A stretch of DNA of 64,000 nucleotides from an uncultured Coriobacteriaceae bacterium (GCA_902801175.1 CADCHF010000001.1:143160-207159), one strand, 5' to 3'; positions 1-8,880 are shown, counted from the stretch's first letter. Numbers and translations: made by a program. The notes: generated by a model not told the origin, from the letters alone.

Positions 1-695
1 GACTCGTAGGCAGCGTTGAAGTCAAAGCGGTTGGTGGAGAGCATCTCGTTGATGTCAACCTTGCCCTGCTCCGCCTCAATGATCTTGGCGTCCTTCTGAA
101 GGCCACGAACGAGCGCGCGCAGCTCGGCAATCTGCTCGGGCGTCACGAGGTCGGCCTTATTGAGGACAAGCGTGGTGCAGAACTCAAGCTGCTGGATGAG
201 CAGCGCCTCGATGTCGTCCTCGTCGATGTCCTCGGCCAGGAGGTCGCGACCACCGTGGAACTGGTCGAACATACGCTTGCTGTCGACCACGGCGATGATG
301 TTGTCAAGGTCGATCTCAAGACCGCGAGCAGCCTCCCGCTTGCAGAAGTTGTCAATGGTGAAGGCGATGGGAATGGGCTCGCAGATGCCAGATGCCTCAA
401 TGATGATGTGGTCAAAGTTGCCAGACTCAGCGAGCTCGGTCAGCTGACGGGCAAGGTCGTCGGCCAGGGTGCAGCAGATGCAGCCATTGGTGAGGGGCAC
501 GAGGTTCTCGTTGGCCTTGTTGACGACGCCACCCTTGGCAATGAGGTCTGCGTCGATGTTGACCTCGCCGATGTCGTTGACGATGACGGCCGCACGAACG
601 CCCTTGTCATTGGCAAGGATGTTGTTGAGCAGCGTGGTCTTACCGGCACCAAGGTATCCGGTAATGAGCGCGATGCGCACGGGGTTCTTGGACAT
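1..695 (-). CDS. CobW/COG0523-family GTP-binding protein (partial, C-terminus off window)
   Basis: A P-loop GTPase of the CobW/YjiA/ZNG1-like metallochaperone family, which loads or traffics metal ions (Zn, Co or Ni, depending on subfamily). Walker A GYLGAGKTT lies at residues 13-21, the metal-binding CxCC motif (NGCICC) at about 70-75, and an NKAD guanine-specificity motif near residue 190. An AGGAAGG ribosome site precedes ATG 695. The reading frame is open to base 1, so the C-terminal CobW domain is missing from the window. No metal-responsive site was recognised upstream, so the metal cannot be assigned. Family call is firm; function within the family is open. Confidence 0.9.
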   Translation of the reverse strand, partial: MSKNPVRIALITGYLGAGKTTLLNNILANDKGVRAAVIVNDIGEVNIDADLIAKGGVVNKANENLVPLTNGCICCTLADDLARQLTELAESGNFDHIIIEASGICEPIPIAFTIDNFCKREAARGLEIDLDNIIAVVDSKRMFDQFHGGRDLLAEDIDEDDIEALLIQQLEFCTTLVLNKADLVTPEQIAELRALVRGLQKDAKIIEAEQGKVDINEMLSTNRFDFNAAYE

Positions 696-812
696 AAGAC
701 ACCTTCCTCTAGGTTCTCAATTCACAAGGACTAAGTATACCCAGCTGCAGGAATTAGCCACACGCCAACCAAGTAAGGAGCAGCGAACAATCACTCACTT
801 GTCGCATGGGAG

Positions 813-942
813 TGTCATGGGGGACGTATATTTGACACGCTCAATCAGGCCGTAAGGATGGGTGTCCCTTCGCGAGCGAGCAACACCAGGGTGTGTCACT
901 GGCGCAACCACCACCTGAGGGCGTGTCCCCCTGACACACCCC
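813..942. repeat. Diverged copy of a fold-back repeat (gap 696-1013)
   Basis: GGGGGACGTATATTTGACAC at about 818-837 and the inverted GTGTCCCCCTGACACACCCC at about 923-942 match the arms of the perfect inverted-repeat element at 54359-54494. The inner sequence (CAATCAGGCCG..., ...AACACCAGG) is also similar. No coding gene is seen in 696-1077; the space holds this element and the terminator at 1014-1049. Confidence 0.6.
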
Positions 943-1013
943 TTCGACCCTCGCTTCCACGTCTGCGTGTACCAAAGCGTCTCCCCTGTCACTCACGGAC
1001 AAGATAGTCCGCA

Positions 1014-1049
1014 TGAAAAGAGGGGCCGGAACCGCTTGGCTCCGACCCC
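1014..1049 (-). terminator. Intrinsic terminator of the Fe-S flavoprotein operon
   Basis: On the minus strand GGGGTCGGAGCC-aagc-GGTTCCGGCCCC is followed by TCTTTTC, just after the stop codon at 1078. Confidence 0.75.
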
Positions 1050-1077
1050 CTTTCGTCAAGAAACAGCTACAAGAGCG

Positions 1078-1806
1078 CTACTTGCGGCGCACCGGAATGG
1101 GCTTGGGCGGCGTCTTGGGCTTCTTGGCACCAGCGCGCACAATGGCGCCCTCGGGGCAGGCCTCGAGGCACTGGTTGCACTGGGTGCACTTCTTCTGGTT
1201 AATGACGTGCACAAACTTGGGCTTGCCAAGGATGGCTCCGTCATCGCACGCCTTCAGGCACTTGCCACAGCCGGTGCACTTGCTCACCAGGACGTGGTAG
1301 GTCTTGAAAGCGTCGCAACCGCCGGTGGGACACTGGCGCTTGGTAAAGTGCGGCTCAATCTCGGCGCCAAAGAGGTCAAGCGCCTGGGTGGTGACACGGC
1401 CAATGGCCCTGCCCTCACCGCAGATGGCCTGCTTCTCCATCACTGGAGCAAGGTCGCGCATCAGAGCGATGTCGGACGGCTTGCCCTTCTTGGTGCAGGC
1501 GTCGCCCATGATGGTGTGCAGCTGATAGCCACCCTCATGACCAAAGGTGCAGGTGCACTCGGTGGCCATGCGTAGCTCGCCAATCACCTTGTACAGAGCA
1601 TCAGCCATGCAGTCGCCCTCGCCATAGGTGCGAAGGGTCGCGGTGCCCTCTGCCACCTCGAGCTCGTTGGCAAACTGGGCTGCGGGCACAAAGGTCGCCG
1701 TCGGATAGGAGAGCCAGACTGCCTTGAGGCCCTCGGCGGACGCGCCAGCGGCATCGAGCAACGCCGAGACGGTCATAGTGCCAGTTTGGTTGATAGCGTA
1801 GTCCAT
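1078..1806 (-). CDS. NuoF C-terminal-like iron-sulfur protein with two ferredoxin clusters
   Basis: A 242-residue electron-transfer protein. Residues about 80-150 resemble the C-terminal iron-sulfur region of NADH-quinone oxidoreductase subunit F, but the usual CGxCxPCR motif is degenerate (CTCTFGHEGG). The NADH- and FMN-binding domain of NuoF is absent. The C-terminus carries two [4Fe-4S] ferredoxin motifs, CTGCGKCLKAC and CTQCNQCLEAC, then a basic tail. It starts 13 bases after the stop of the 707-residue flavoprotein, with a GGGAGGGG ribosome site, so the two are an operon and probably one complex. Such pairs pass electrons between NAD(P)H and ferredoxin or another acceptor; the partners here are not known. 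Confidence 0.75.
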   Translation of the reverse strand: MDYAINQTGTMTVSALLDAAGASAEGLKAVWLSYPTATFVPAAQFANELEVAEGTATLRTYGEGDCMADALYKVIGELRMATECTCTFGHEGGYQLHTIMGDACTKKGKPSDIALMRDLAPVMEKQAICGEGRAIGRVTTQALDLFGAEIEPHFTKRQCPTGGCDAFKTYHVLVSKCTGCGKCLKACDDGAILGKPKFVHVINQKKCTQCNQCLEACPEGAIVRAGAKKPKTPPKPIPVRRK

Positions 1807-1819
1807 GGTTCCCCCTCCC

Positions 1820-3943
1820 TTAGTATTCGTTCCACAGACGCGGCTTGGTAATGGTCAGGCGAAGGTCGCACTGCAGGCAACGGCTTGCCTCGCACTTGGC
1901 CTCGTCCTCGGTGAACGGGCACTCGTACTGCGCAAAGTTGCCCTTGCGCTCCTCGGCGGGAGCCATCTGGGGCTGCACGGCGGGCGTGTAGAACTCGGCG
2001 GGAGCCTTGCCCAGCTCCTTCTCCACAGGCTCGGGATCGAGCAGCTCTGCCGAGATGTCGCCGTCGCCACCAAGGTAGCGGTCGATGGCGCTCGCGGCGT
2101 CGCGGCCCTCGGCAATGGCGCCAATGACGCTCTTGGTGCCGGTCACCACGTCGCCAGCGGCAAAGATGCCGTCGGCGCTGGTTGCGTGGTTTGCATCGGC
2201 CACCACGTACGGACCATGGGTGAGCTCAAGGTCAAAGCCCATGGTGTCCTCGGGCTTCTGGCCAACGCCAAAGATCACGTAGTCGGCCGGCAGCGTAAGC
2301 TCGCCGCCCTCAACAAGCTCGGTCACCGCACGATGGTTCTCGTCAAAGTAGAACTTTGCGATCTTGTGGATGGTCATGGAGCCGACCTTGCCGGTGCCGT
2401 CGTCGTTGATGGAGGTGAAGGCATAGGCGTCGTGCAGGACGATGCCTTCCTCGGCAGCCTCCTCGCGCTCCTCGGGCGTGGAGGTCATGACGGCCTCGGC
2501 CTCGAGGCAGGCCACGTCAACGCTGGCTGCGCCAAGACGCACCGCGGTGCGAGCGCAGTCATAGGCAACGTTGCCGCCGCCAAGCACGACCACGCGGCCG
2601 CCCTCGACCGGCTGCGGGTTGCCCTCACGGGCAGCCTTGAGGAAGTCGGTGTTCACATAGACGTTCTCAAGGTCATGGCCCTTCATGGGCAGCACGTTGC
2701 CCTTGAAGGTGCCCACGGTCACCAGCACGGCATCGTAGCCCTGGGTGAGCAGCGCCTTGACGTCCTTGACGCGCTCGTTGCACTTGAGCTCGATACGCGG
2801 CTCGGCGTCGTCGGCCTGGCTGATCTCGAGGATGGTGGCAACCTCGCGGTCTACGATCTCATCGGGCAGGCGATATGCGGGAATGCCATAGCGCATCTGG
2901 CCGCCTACCTTGGCATTGGCCTCGAAGACGTCGACCTTGTGGCCCTTCTCGGCGAGGAAGAGCGCTGCGGTGAGGCCACCAGGGCCTGCGCCTACAACGG
3001 CGACCTTCTTGCCCGTGAGGGGCTCGTGGCGCACGCGGCTCTTCCACTCGCCGGTGTCGCGCACTGCGGCGGCACGCTTGAGGCGGCAGATGGAGAGCGG
3101 CTCCTGCAGGTAGTTGCGCTTGCACTCGCCCTGGCAGTTGTGGGTGCAGATGTTGCCGAGGGTCTCGGGGAACGGAACCTTCTCGCGCACGACTGCGGTG
3201 GCCTTCTCCCACTCGCCAACCTTGACATAGCGCAGGTAGCGCGGGATGTCGATGTGTGCGGGGCAACCGCTGCGGCACGGAACGATGTTGTCCTCGCGGC
3301 TGCGGTTCTCCTTGACGAGACCGACCATGTCGACGATGGAGCCAGTGGGGCACACCTCGATGCAGGCGCCGCAGAAACGGCAGCCGGCCTCTTGCAGCGA
3401 CGCACCGTTAATGGCAACGCGCATCGAGCCGTCCTCGGCACGGTGGAAGCCGATGGCTCCCACGCCACGCATTCCCTCACAGGCACGCACGCAGCGACCG
3501 CAACGGATGCAGCGGGTAAAGCCGTGCGAGATCAGCGGATTTGAGGTGTCAGCCGGCACGGTGCGGCCCTTGCAGCGCCAGCGCTGCGGAGAAACGCCCA
3601 TGTACTGGTACATGGACTGCAGCTCGCACACGCCGTACTTGGGGCAGCCGGTGCAGTCGGCAGGGTGGGTGGCAAGGATCAGCTCCATTGCCAGACGACG
3701 CAGCTTGTCGGCGGCATCGCCCTTGGTGTTGACGACCATGCCCTCGGTCGCCTTGGTCATGCAGGCGCGGACGGGCTCGTCCTCGCCCTCCACCTCGACC
3801 ATACAGAGCCCGCATCCCCCAATGGGCTCCAGGTCGGGATGGCCGCACAGATGCGGTACGAAGATGCCGGCATCGAGTGCAGCGTTAAGGACCGACTGGC
3901 CCTCTTGCGCCTCGATGAGCTGGCCATCAATCGTCAGCTTCAT
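1820..3943 (-). CDS. NuoG/GltD-type Fe-S flavoprotein oxidoreductase, 707 aa
   Basis: A fusion of a NuoG/hydrogenase-like N-terminus with a glutamate-synthase-small-subunit-like flavin domain. In order: a [2Fe-2S] domain (GGCGLCMVEV, Cys near 33/44/47/61), a His-Cys cluster (HPADCTGCPKYGVCELQ), two [4Fe-4S] motifs (CIRCGRCVRAC, CRFCGACIEVC), a GltD-type cluster start (CRSGCPAHIDIPRYLRYV), an FAD fold (VVGAGPGGLTAA) and an NAD(P) fold (VVVLGGGNVAYDCA). The last 30 residues contain further cysteines. Strong ribosome site AAAGGAGAGG before ATG 3943. First gene of a two-gene operon, with two TTGTGC-N4-GCACAA-like palindromes upstream. It likely supplies reducing power to, or takes electrons from, the flavoproteins next door. 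Confidence 0.85.
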   Translation of the reverse strand: MKLTIDGQLIEAQEGQSVLNAALDAGIFVPHLCGHPDLEPIGGCGLCMVEVEGEDEPVRACMTKATEGMVVNTKGDAADKLRRLAMELILATHPADCTGCPKYGVCELQSMYQYMGVSPQRWRCKGRTVPADTSNPLISHGFTRCIRCGRCVRACEGMRGVGAIGFHRAEDGSMRVAINGASLQEAGCRFCGACIEVCPTGSIVDMVGLVKENRSREDNIVPCRSGCPAHIDIPRYLRYVKVGEWEKATAVVREKVPFPETLGNICTHNCQGECKRNYLQEPLSICRLKRAAAVRDTGEWKSRVRHEPLTGKKVAVVGAGPGGLTAALFLAEKGHKVDVFEANAKVGGQMRYGIPAYRLPDEIVDREVATILEISQADDAEPRIELKCNERVKDVKALLTQGYDAVLVTVGTFKGNVLPMKGHDLENVYVNTDFLKAAREGNPQPVEGGRVVVLGGGNVAYDCARTAVRLGAASVDVACLEAEAVMTSTPEEREEAAEEGIVLHDAYAFTSINDDGTGKVGSMTIHKIAKFYFDENHRAVTELVEGGELTLPADYVIFGVGQKPEDTMGFDLELTHGPYVVADANHATSADGIFAAGDVVTGTKSVIGAIAEGRDAASAIDRYLGGDGDISAELLDPEPVEKELGKAPAEFYTPAVQPQMAPAEERKGNFAQYECPFTEDEAKCEASRCLQCDLRLTITKPRLWNEY

Positions 3944-4017
3944 GCGCTTCCTCTCCTTTCCGTTGTCAGAACAGAAAAAACCACTTTCAAATATCAGCCC
4001 CAGAGATACAAAAAGAA

Positions 4018-4033
4018 AGGTGCTTACGCACTA
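4018..4033. promoter_or_regulatory. Weaker second palindrome, GTGC-TTAC-GCAC core
   Basis: A partial copy of the 16-bp palindrome found across the cluster. The 4-bp inner arms are perfect, the outer two bases poor. It lies 75 bp upstream of start 3943 and 43 bp from the better site at 4061. Confidence 0.4.
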
Positions 4034-4060
4034 TCAGGCTCGTCCATATGCCAAAGATTT

Positions 4061-4076
4061 ATGTGCATAAGCACAA
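4061..4076. promoter_or_regulatory. Cluster palindrome ATGTGC-ATAA-GCACAA
   Basis: Eleven of twelve arm positions fit TTGTGC-N4-GCACAA. Its near edge lies 118 bp upstream of the flavoprotein start at 3943, the same distance as at 16375, 28086, 13279 and 33866. Confidence 0.6.
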
Positions 4077-4177
4077 CCAGACAGCACGATCCACCCCAAG
4101 CTCATCCCCTTACGCCAACGTTTGCGCACCTGCTAACTATGCCTTGCGCGCCTTTGGGGCAGCTTGTCTACCGGCAT

Positions 4178-4208
4178 GAAAAGGGCGGCCTCTCATTGGA
4201 GGCCGCCC
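4178..4208 (-). terminator. Intrinsic terminator after the FAD oxidoreductase
   Basis: GGGCGGCCTC-loop-GAGGCCGCCC, followed on the minus strand by TTTTCATG. It lies 43 bases past the stop at 4251. Confidence 0.85.
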
Positions 4209-4250
4209 ATCATTGCTAGGTAGCAAAACCCAAGCAATTCGCTTTAAAGA

Positions 4251-5792
4251 CTAGTCCCAGTCGCCGTCGCCGTCATCCCAGTCCTCGTCGCCACCGTCGC
4301 CAAAGGCGAGCTCAGCAGCGTTCTCACCGGCGATACGGCCGGAGTTGAGGCAGAAGCCCATGGTGTTGCCAGGGATGCAGAAGTTGTAGGAGTCACCATA
4401 GATGGTGCAGGCGTCGGTGCCAACGCAGTAGAGGCCAGGGATGGTCTCGTAGTCGTCGGTCATGACCTCGAGCTTGTGGTTGACGAGCACGCCGCCCAGG
4501 GTGCCGTAAGCGCCCATGAACTGCTTGCAGCCGTAGAAGGGACCCTCCTCCAGAGGAATCATGTACTGGCGGTCCTTCTCGAACAGGGCGTCATAGCCCT
4601 CGGCGCACATCTCGTTGTACTCCTCAACGGCAGCCACGAAGCCGTCGACGTTGATGCCGAGCTTCTCAGCGAGCTCCTCGAGGGTGTCGGCCTGGGCGAT
4701 GTAGGGGTTGCCCTCGTCGTCCTTGTAGGTGTCGAGGTCGGCGTTCCACTGAGCCTCAAAGCCCTCATAGAGGTCGTGCGGATGCACGTGGGAGACGATG
4801 TCCGGACCATACTTCTTCCAGCGCTTGAGCATGTTGGCGTCGAAGATGGCGTAGCCGACCTTGCCGGGCAGGTGGTTGATGGCGTTACCGACGAAGGTGG
4901 TGTTGAAGACCTCGTCCTCGGGCATGAAGCGCTCGCCCAGACGGTTGCACCAGTAGCACGGCTGGCGGAAGGCGCCCTCAACGTAGAAGTGGTTCATGTT
5001 GTCGGGCAGCTGGTACATGAGCTCCATGGTGACGGGGGTGTGGCCCGCGCCGACCTTGTGGCACATGTTGAAGCCGTCGCCGTCCATGCCGGGGATAGCG
5101 AAGGAGAAGAGGTTCTTGCCCCAGTCCAGGCCGATCTTGTCGTGGATCATCTGGACGTTGTGACCAAAGCCGCCGGTAGCGACGATGGCAGCCTTGCAGG
5201 AGATCTCGATCTCCTCGCCGCTCTTGTCAACAGCCTTGACGCCAGCAACCTTGCCGTCCTCCATGATGAGGTCGGTGCCAGGGGTCTCGAGCATGAACTC
5301 GACGCCGAGGTCCTGGGCCTTCTCGGTCATGCGCTTGGTCATCGTGGTGGCAGCGCGCGGGCCGGGCTCGGAGCCGTCCTCGGGCTGAACGACGTGCCAG
5401 GTATACTCGCCGTCGGCGTAGGCCTTGGTGCGCTCACCAGCGCGGAAGGCAGGACGCACGGAGTTGAACTGCACGCCCATGTCCATGAGCCACTGGATGG
5501 TGTCGCCGGACTTGTCGTAGTAAGCCTTGACCAGCTTGGCGTCAACCTGATAGTGGGTGTAGAACATGTGGCGACGGAAGAGCTCGCCAGGGGTGAGGGT
5601 GATGCCGCTCATCTTCTGCACGGGAGAGCCTGCTGCGCAGGGGCCCATGCCCATGTTGGCGGCGCCACCGGTGTTGGACGCCTTCTCCAGGCAGATGACG
5701 CTCGCGCCATTCTCCGCGGCGGAGATGGCAGCTGCCAGGCCGGAAAGACCTGCTGCGATGACGACGACATCAGTCTCAAGCTGCTTTGCCAT
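4251..5792 (-). CDS. FAD-dependent oxidoreductase, fumarate-reductase/flavocytochrome-c like
   Basis: A 513-residue soluble flavoprotein of the FAD_binding_2 family (fumarate reductase, urocanate reductase and 3-ketosteroid dehydrogenase relatives). The Rossmann motif reads VIAAGLSGLAAA, with Ala in place of the first Gly of GxGxxG. The C-terminal FAD loop is GNTMGFCLNSGRIAGENAAEL. There is no signal peptide and no haem or FMN-attachment domain, so it is cytoplasmic and needs an external electron donor. The protein ends in an unusual Asp/Trp-rich tail. Strong AAAGGAGG site before ATG 5792. It is transcribed alone between the Fe-S flavoprotein operon and the iron-sulfur flavoprotein gene, which could supply electrons. 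Substrate not predictable; an enoate or related double-bond reduction or dehydrogenation is the family expectation. Confidence 0.85.
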   Translation of the reverse strand: MAKQLETDVVVIAAGLSGLAAAISAAENGASVICLEKASNTGGAANMGMGPCAAGSPVQKMSGITLTPGELFRRHMFYTHYQVDAKLVKAYYDKSGDTIQWLMDMGVQFNSVRPAFRAGERTKAYADGEYTWHVVQPEDGSEPGPRAATTMTKRMTEKAQDLGVEFMLETPGTDLIMEDGKVAGVKAVDKSGEEIEISCKAAIVATGGFGHNVQMIHDKIGLDWGKNLFSFAIPGMDGDGFNMCHKVGAGHTPVTMELMYQLPDNMNHFYVEGAFRQPCYWCNRLGERFMPEDEVFNTTFVGNAINHLPGKVGYAIFDANMLKRWKKYGPDIVSHVHPHDLYEGFEAQWNADLDTYKDDEGNPYIAQADTLEELAEKLGINVDGFVAAVEEYNEMCAEGYDALFEKDRQYMIPLEEGPFYGCKQFMGAYGTLGGVLVNHKLEVMTDDYETIPGLYCVGTDACTIYGDSYNFCIPGNTMGFCLNSGRIAGENAAELAFGDGGDEDWDDGDGDWD

Positions 5793-5938
5793 TCGTTCCT
5801 CCTTTAACCGTCTTTCTTTATCCGTACGGCCGCCCGCTTACGCGGACGGCCTAAATACCCTAATGCAACGTTCTCACAGTGGCACATGCCAAACTATGTG
5901 TGCCTAACCGAGGTTGAACGACCCTACCTATAGGGGCA

Positions 5939-5954
5939 TTGTGCAAAGAACCAA
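5939..5954. promoter_or_regulatory. Half-conserved palindrome TTGTGC-AAAG-AACCAA
   Basis: One perfect and one weak half-site, 147 bp upstream of the FAD oxidoreductase start. The preceding bases GGCAT(T)GTGCAA recur at 7118-7129 before the iron-sulfur flavoprotein gene, so the two promoters look alike beyond the core. Confidence 0.35.
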
Positions 5955-5970
5955 AGCTGCCCTCTGTTTT

Positions 5971-7056
5971 TTACTGACGAGTTCCCAGAGCCTGGAACTT
6001 GGCGTAACGGTTTTCGGGGTCGGGCATGGTGGGCGACAGGAACTCCTTGTACGCGGCGACGCGAGCCTTGTACTCGGGGGTCTTCTGCAGCTCGGCCAGA
6101 ATGCCCTCGTTCTTGCCAATGTCCTCGCCGTGGATCTGCTTGCCGCCCATGGTGTCGTGAGCGCGCTCGCGACCCTGCTCGTCATAGACGCCGGGGAAGG
6201 CGGGAGCGCCATCTGCGTCGTAGATGACGTTGCCGTTCTCGTCGGTGAGGTCATGCTCTGCATACTCGACGGTGACTGCGCCATTGACGTCGATGACAAT
6301 CTTGCCCTGCAGGCCGCACACGGCGCACACGGCGCGGTTGGTGCCAGGATACAGGTAGAAGTCGTTGCAGTTGCAGTGCGGGCAGACGCCCTTCTCGCCC
6401 TTGTACTCTGCATGCTCGGGATCCTTGGCAGCCTCCGCGAGGTTGATGCCAATCTGATGGGCGCGAGCAACGACCTCGTCCTTCATGAGGGCGGTCTTGG
6501 ACCAGGCAATCCACTCGTTGTCGATGACCTTCCAGGCGGGGGTCATGGACTGAATCTGGTGGTCGGACTGGATGTGCGTGCCCCAGTCGGAGCCGCCGAT
6601 GCCGATGTAGCTCACGGGAATGCCGGTATGGAAGACGCACTCGGGAGGAATGGTGCCCTTGCCACCATGCTCAATGATGTCCTTGGCAATCTGCATGCCA
6701 ATGAAGTTGTTGCCGGTGTCCATACGCGGCCCAAAGCGGTCCATGACGGTATGGAAGAGGCCGGAGGCGCCGGTCTCGAAGATCGGGTCAACCATGATGA
6801 TGCCGTCAGAGGTGAACATCTTGTAGGCCAGCCAGTCGAAGTCGTCCTTGTGGACGCACATGTTGCCGCGGCCGCTCATGAGGGCCTTCACGCAGGCGAT
6901 GCAGCCAGTGCAATGCTTGATGTCGAGGTCCTGAGCGCGAATGAACTCGACCTCGCAACCAGCTTCCTGAGCTCCCTTCAGCACCTCCTTGCAGATGGAG
7001 TCGTTGTTGCCGTTCTTGGTACCAAACGACACACCCAGAATCTTGGTCATAGCCAT
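5971..7056 (-). CDS. Iron-sulfur flavoprotein (NADPH-dependent FMN reductase fold) with rubredoxin-like domain
   Basis: A 361-residue protein. The flavodoxin-like FMN_red domain (residues 1-200) carries the compact cysteine motif of iron-sulfur flavoproteins (CTGCIAC...MC near residues 50-70), expected to hold a [4Fe-4S] cluster beside FMN. Around residues 225-255 a second metal site CPHC...CAVC resembles a rubredoxin or zinc ribbon. An acidic C-terminal region of unknown role follows. The start at 7056 has GGAGAGGGG close by; ATG 7050 is an alternative. It is paralogous to the protein at 30011-30979, with the same domain order. Likely an electron carrier or reductase for the neighbouring FAD enzyme. 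Confidence 0.85.
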   Translation of the reverse strand: MAMTKILGVSFGTKNGNNDSICKEVLKGAQEAGCEVEFIRAQDLDIKHCTGCIACVKALMSGRGNMCVHKDDFDWLAYKMFTSDGIIMVDPIFETGASGLFHTVMDRFGPRMDTGNNFIGMQIAKDIIEHGGKGTIPPECVFHTGIPVSYIGIGGSDWGTHIQSDHQIQSMTPAWKVIDNEWIAWSKTALMKDEVVARAHQIGINLAEAAKDPEHAEYKGEKGVCPHCNCNDFYLYPGTNRAVCAVCGLQGKIVIDVNGAVTVEYAEHDLTDENGNVIYDADGAPAFPGVYDEQGRERAHDTMGGKQIHGEDIGKNEGILAELQKTPEYKARVAAYKEFLSPTMPDPENRYAKFQALGTRQ

Positions 7057-7121
7057 CCCCTCTCCGAAGGATTAACGGACAATTATGTGCCTCTAACCAT
7101 CAAATTCTATGGTCAAAGGCA

Positions 7122-7137
7122 CTGTGCAATCGTTTGA
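7122..7137. promoter_or_regulatory. Palindrome variant CTGTGC-AATC-GTTTGA
   Basis: Degenerate copy 66 bp upstream of start 7056. The core GCAATCGT(T)TGAA resembles TTTCAATCGTATGAA at 31030, in front of the paralogous flavoprotein. Confidence 0.4.
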
Positions 7138-7201
7138 ATGCGTTGGGCGGAACGTCGCACAACAAGGCCAGACATAGGGCTACAGACTAATGGCTCGCAA
7201 G

Positions 7202-8833
7202 TTAGCGAACGACATGGCGCCTGACCGCCCTCTGCCAGGAGAGCGGCATCGAGTCGACATTGATCATGAGCCGGTTGTCCATGCCTTCGAGGTAGCGAAT
7301 GTAGAAGGCAACCGCAAGACGGTCCTCGCCGCTGCGCAGATCGAGGTAGAACAGTTCCTGGATTTTGTTCACGCGATAGAAGTAGGTATTGCGATGAACA
7401 TTGAGCGCCTTTGCCGCCTCGGCGGGGCTCCCTGGAAAATGAACGGTCTGAAACGCCGTCTCGAGATAGGCGGTGCCGTGATCCTGGTCGTACATCGACA
7501 TGGCAATAACGCGCTTGTCGAGCATCATGTCAACCTGCCCAAAGGTGTTGCAGAGGCTCGCAAGCACGGCGTAGCGATGGTGCCAGAAGTACACGATGAG
7601 CCCATCGTCGTCGACGTGCGCGTTCAGCAGGTCGCGCACCTGCTGATGACGCTCTGGGGCAAGGCCAATCTGCTCAAAGGGCTCGCTCACATATGCACGC
7701 AGGCCGTTTCGCTCGAGCGTGGAGATGAGCCGCTTGCGTTGGCCCAAGATTCGCTCCGCTCGGTCGTAGCAGTCCCAACCCGAGCAGGTCCTGGGACCAA
7801 GCGCCACCAGCACCACGAGGGTGCCGTCTCGAATGGTCCATAGGCTGTTTCTGAAGGCACCCGAAACCCTTGAGGCCATGCGTTGCAGATGCGCCCGAGG
7901 TATCTCGCGCTCCCCCACCAGCTCAACAAAGACGTAGGTGTCGTCGAGCGGCATGGAGCTGAGAGCAAGCTGTGCACGCATGGTCTTGTCGTTGGCGAAG
8001 GTCGCGTTGAGCAGGTCGTCGAGCACCGTGGACCCCGAACCAGCACGCTCGCCCGCAATGCCCAACCTGTCAATCATGATGCCGGCGAGAGAGCCAGCAA
8101 AGTCAATGAGCTCGAGGTCGGAGTCGCGCACCACGCGATCCTGCTCGAGCATGTCAAATCTTCCCATCTCCATATGGTGATAGGTAATGATCGAGGTCAC
8201 CCAACGCTGCCCAAAGCGCTCGTTCTCCGAAATTATGGAGTGCCCGGCGTGGCGAACGTCATCAAGGATACCAGTGCGCTCCATCTCGGCGTCGACCTCC
8301 TCGAGGACATAGCCCTGGTTGATCTCTTCGAGCACGTCCTCGCGGTTCTCGGGGAACGACCCGGAGCTCGCCAAAAGACGTCTGTCCGAATTGACCACCA
8401 TCAGTGGATTGCCCATGATCTCAAAGATGCGATCGGCATAGTGCTGGATATCGTAGGAGCTCTGAAACGCGCTAAAGATCCTCTTGCGCTGCAGGTCGAG
8501 ATGAATATGGAGTTCGGGCAAGCGTACAAATCTTTGCTCAAACTCATCGCGACTCAGCTTGCAGGCAACGTGTACCGTGCGAGGCGCAGGGCGTACGTCA
8601 CCGCTGAGAGGACCGGCACCACACAGGACAAGCGAGGTCCCCGGGAAACCCTCGGGGTTCGTCAACACTCCTTCTGGTGCAAGGACGAGCTGTTCGGAGA
8701 TGGGAGAAGTAAACTCGTTCCTAGGAAAGACGATGACCTCGCCGTCGAGGTTGACGCCAGAACCACTCTCAAAATCGGTAACGCCCAGCTCTCCCAGAAC
8801 CGTCCGAAGCTTCATGAACCAAGACCCATTCAC
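7202..8833 (-). CDS. PucR/CdaR-family transcriptional regulator (first copy)
   Basis: A 543-residue cytoplasmic regulator. The C-terminus has the PucR/CdaR helix-turn-helix signature (AAKALNVHRNTYFYRVNKI, about residues 475-495), and a GGDEF-like PucR middle region precedes it. The N-terminal half (to about 260) is a divergent sensing region with no recognised ligand domain. The start is taken as GTG 8833 with AAGGG about 12 bases before it; ATG 8815 would shorten it by six residues. It is divergent from the butyrate kinase gene, with a TTGTGC-N4-GTACAA palindrome in the shared gap, so it plausibly controls that gene and itself. PucR proteins are usually ligand-responsive activators of catabolic genes. 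Confidence 0.85.
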   Translation of the reverse strand: MNGSWFMKLRTVLGELGVTDFESGSGVNLDGEVIVFPRNEFTSPISEQLVLAPEGVLTNPEGFPGTSLVLCGAGPLSGDVRPAPRTVHVACKLSRDEFEQRFVRLPELHIHLDLQRKRIFSAFQSSYDIQHYADRIFEIMGNPLMVVNSDRRLLASSGSFPENREDVLEEINQGYVLEEVDAEMERTGILDDVRHAGHSIISENERFGQRWVTSIITYHHMEMGRFDMLEQDRVVRDSDLELIDFAGSLAGIMIDRLGIAGERAGSGSTVLDDLLNATFANDKTMRAQLALSSMPLDDTYVFVELVGEREIPRAHLQRMASRVSGAFRNSLWTIRDGTLVVLVALGPRTCSGWDCYDRAERILGQRKRLISTLERNGLRAYVSEPFEQIGLAPERHQQVRDLLNAHVDDDGLIVYFWHHRYAVLASLCNTFGQVDMMLDKRVIAMSMYDQDHGTAYLETAFQTVHFPGSPAEAAKALNVHRNTYFYRVNKIQELFYLDLRSGEDRLAVAFYIRYLEGMDNRLMINVDSMPLSWQRAVRRHVVR

Positions 8834-8880
8834 TCGCCAGCTATACCCTTCAATTTTGTTCTTAAGAGTTTAAAAAGGCC

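Noticed and set aside
1805..3544. 579-codon plus-strand open frame opposite the NuoG/GltD gene
   Set aside because: Ala/Gly/Val/His-rich antisense shadow without a ribosome site or family motif; the minus-strand gene has many recognisable domains.
4251..5792. Specific naming as a steroid dehydrogenase or fumarate reductase
   Set aside because: The family is broad and active-site residues could not be aligned by eye; only the family is given.
5826..5853. Inverted repeat GGCCGTCCGCG/CGGGCGGCC as terminator of the first iron-sulfur flavoprotein gene
   Set aside because: It has no T-run on either strand and lies in the leader of the next gene; kept only as a possible structure.
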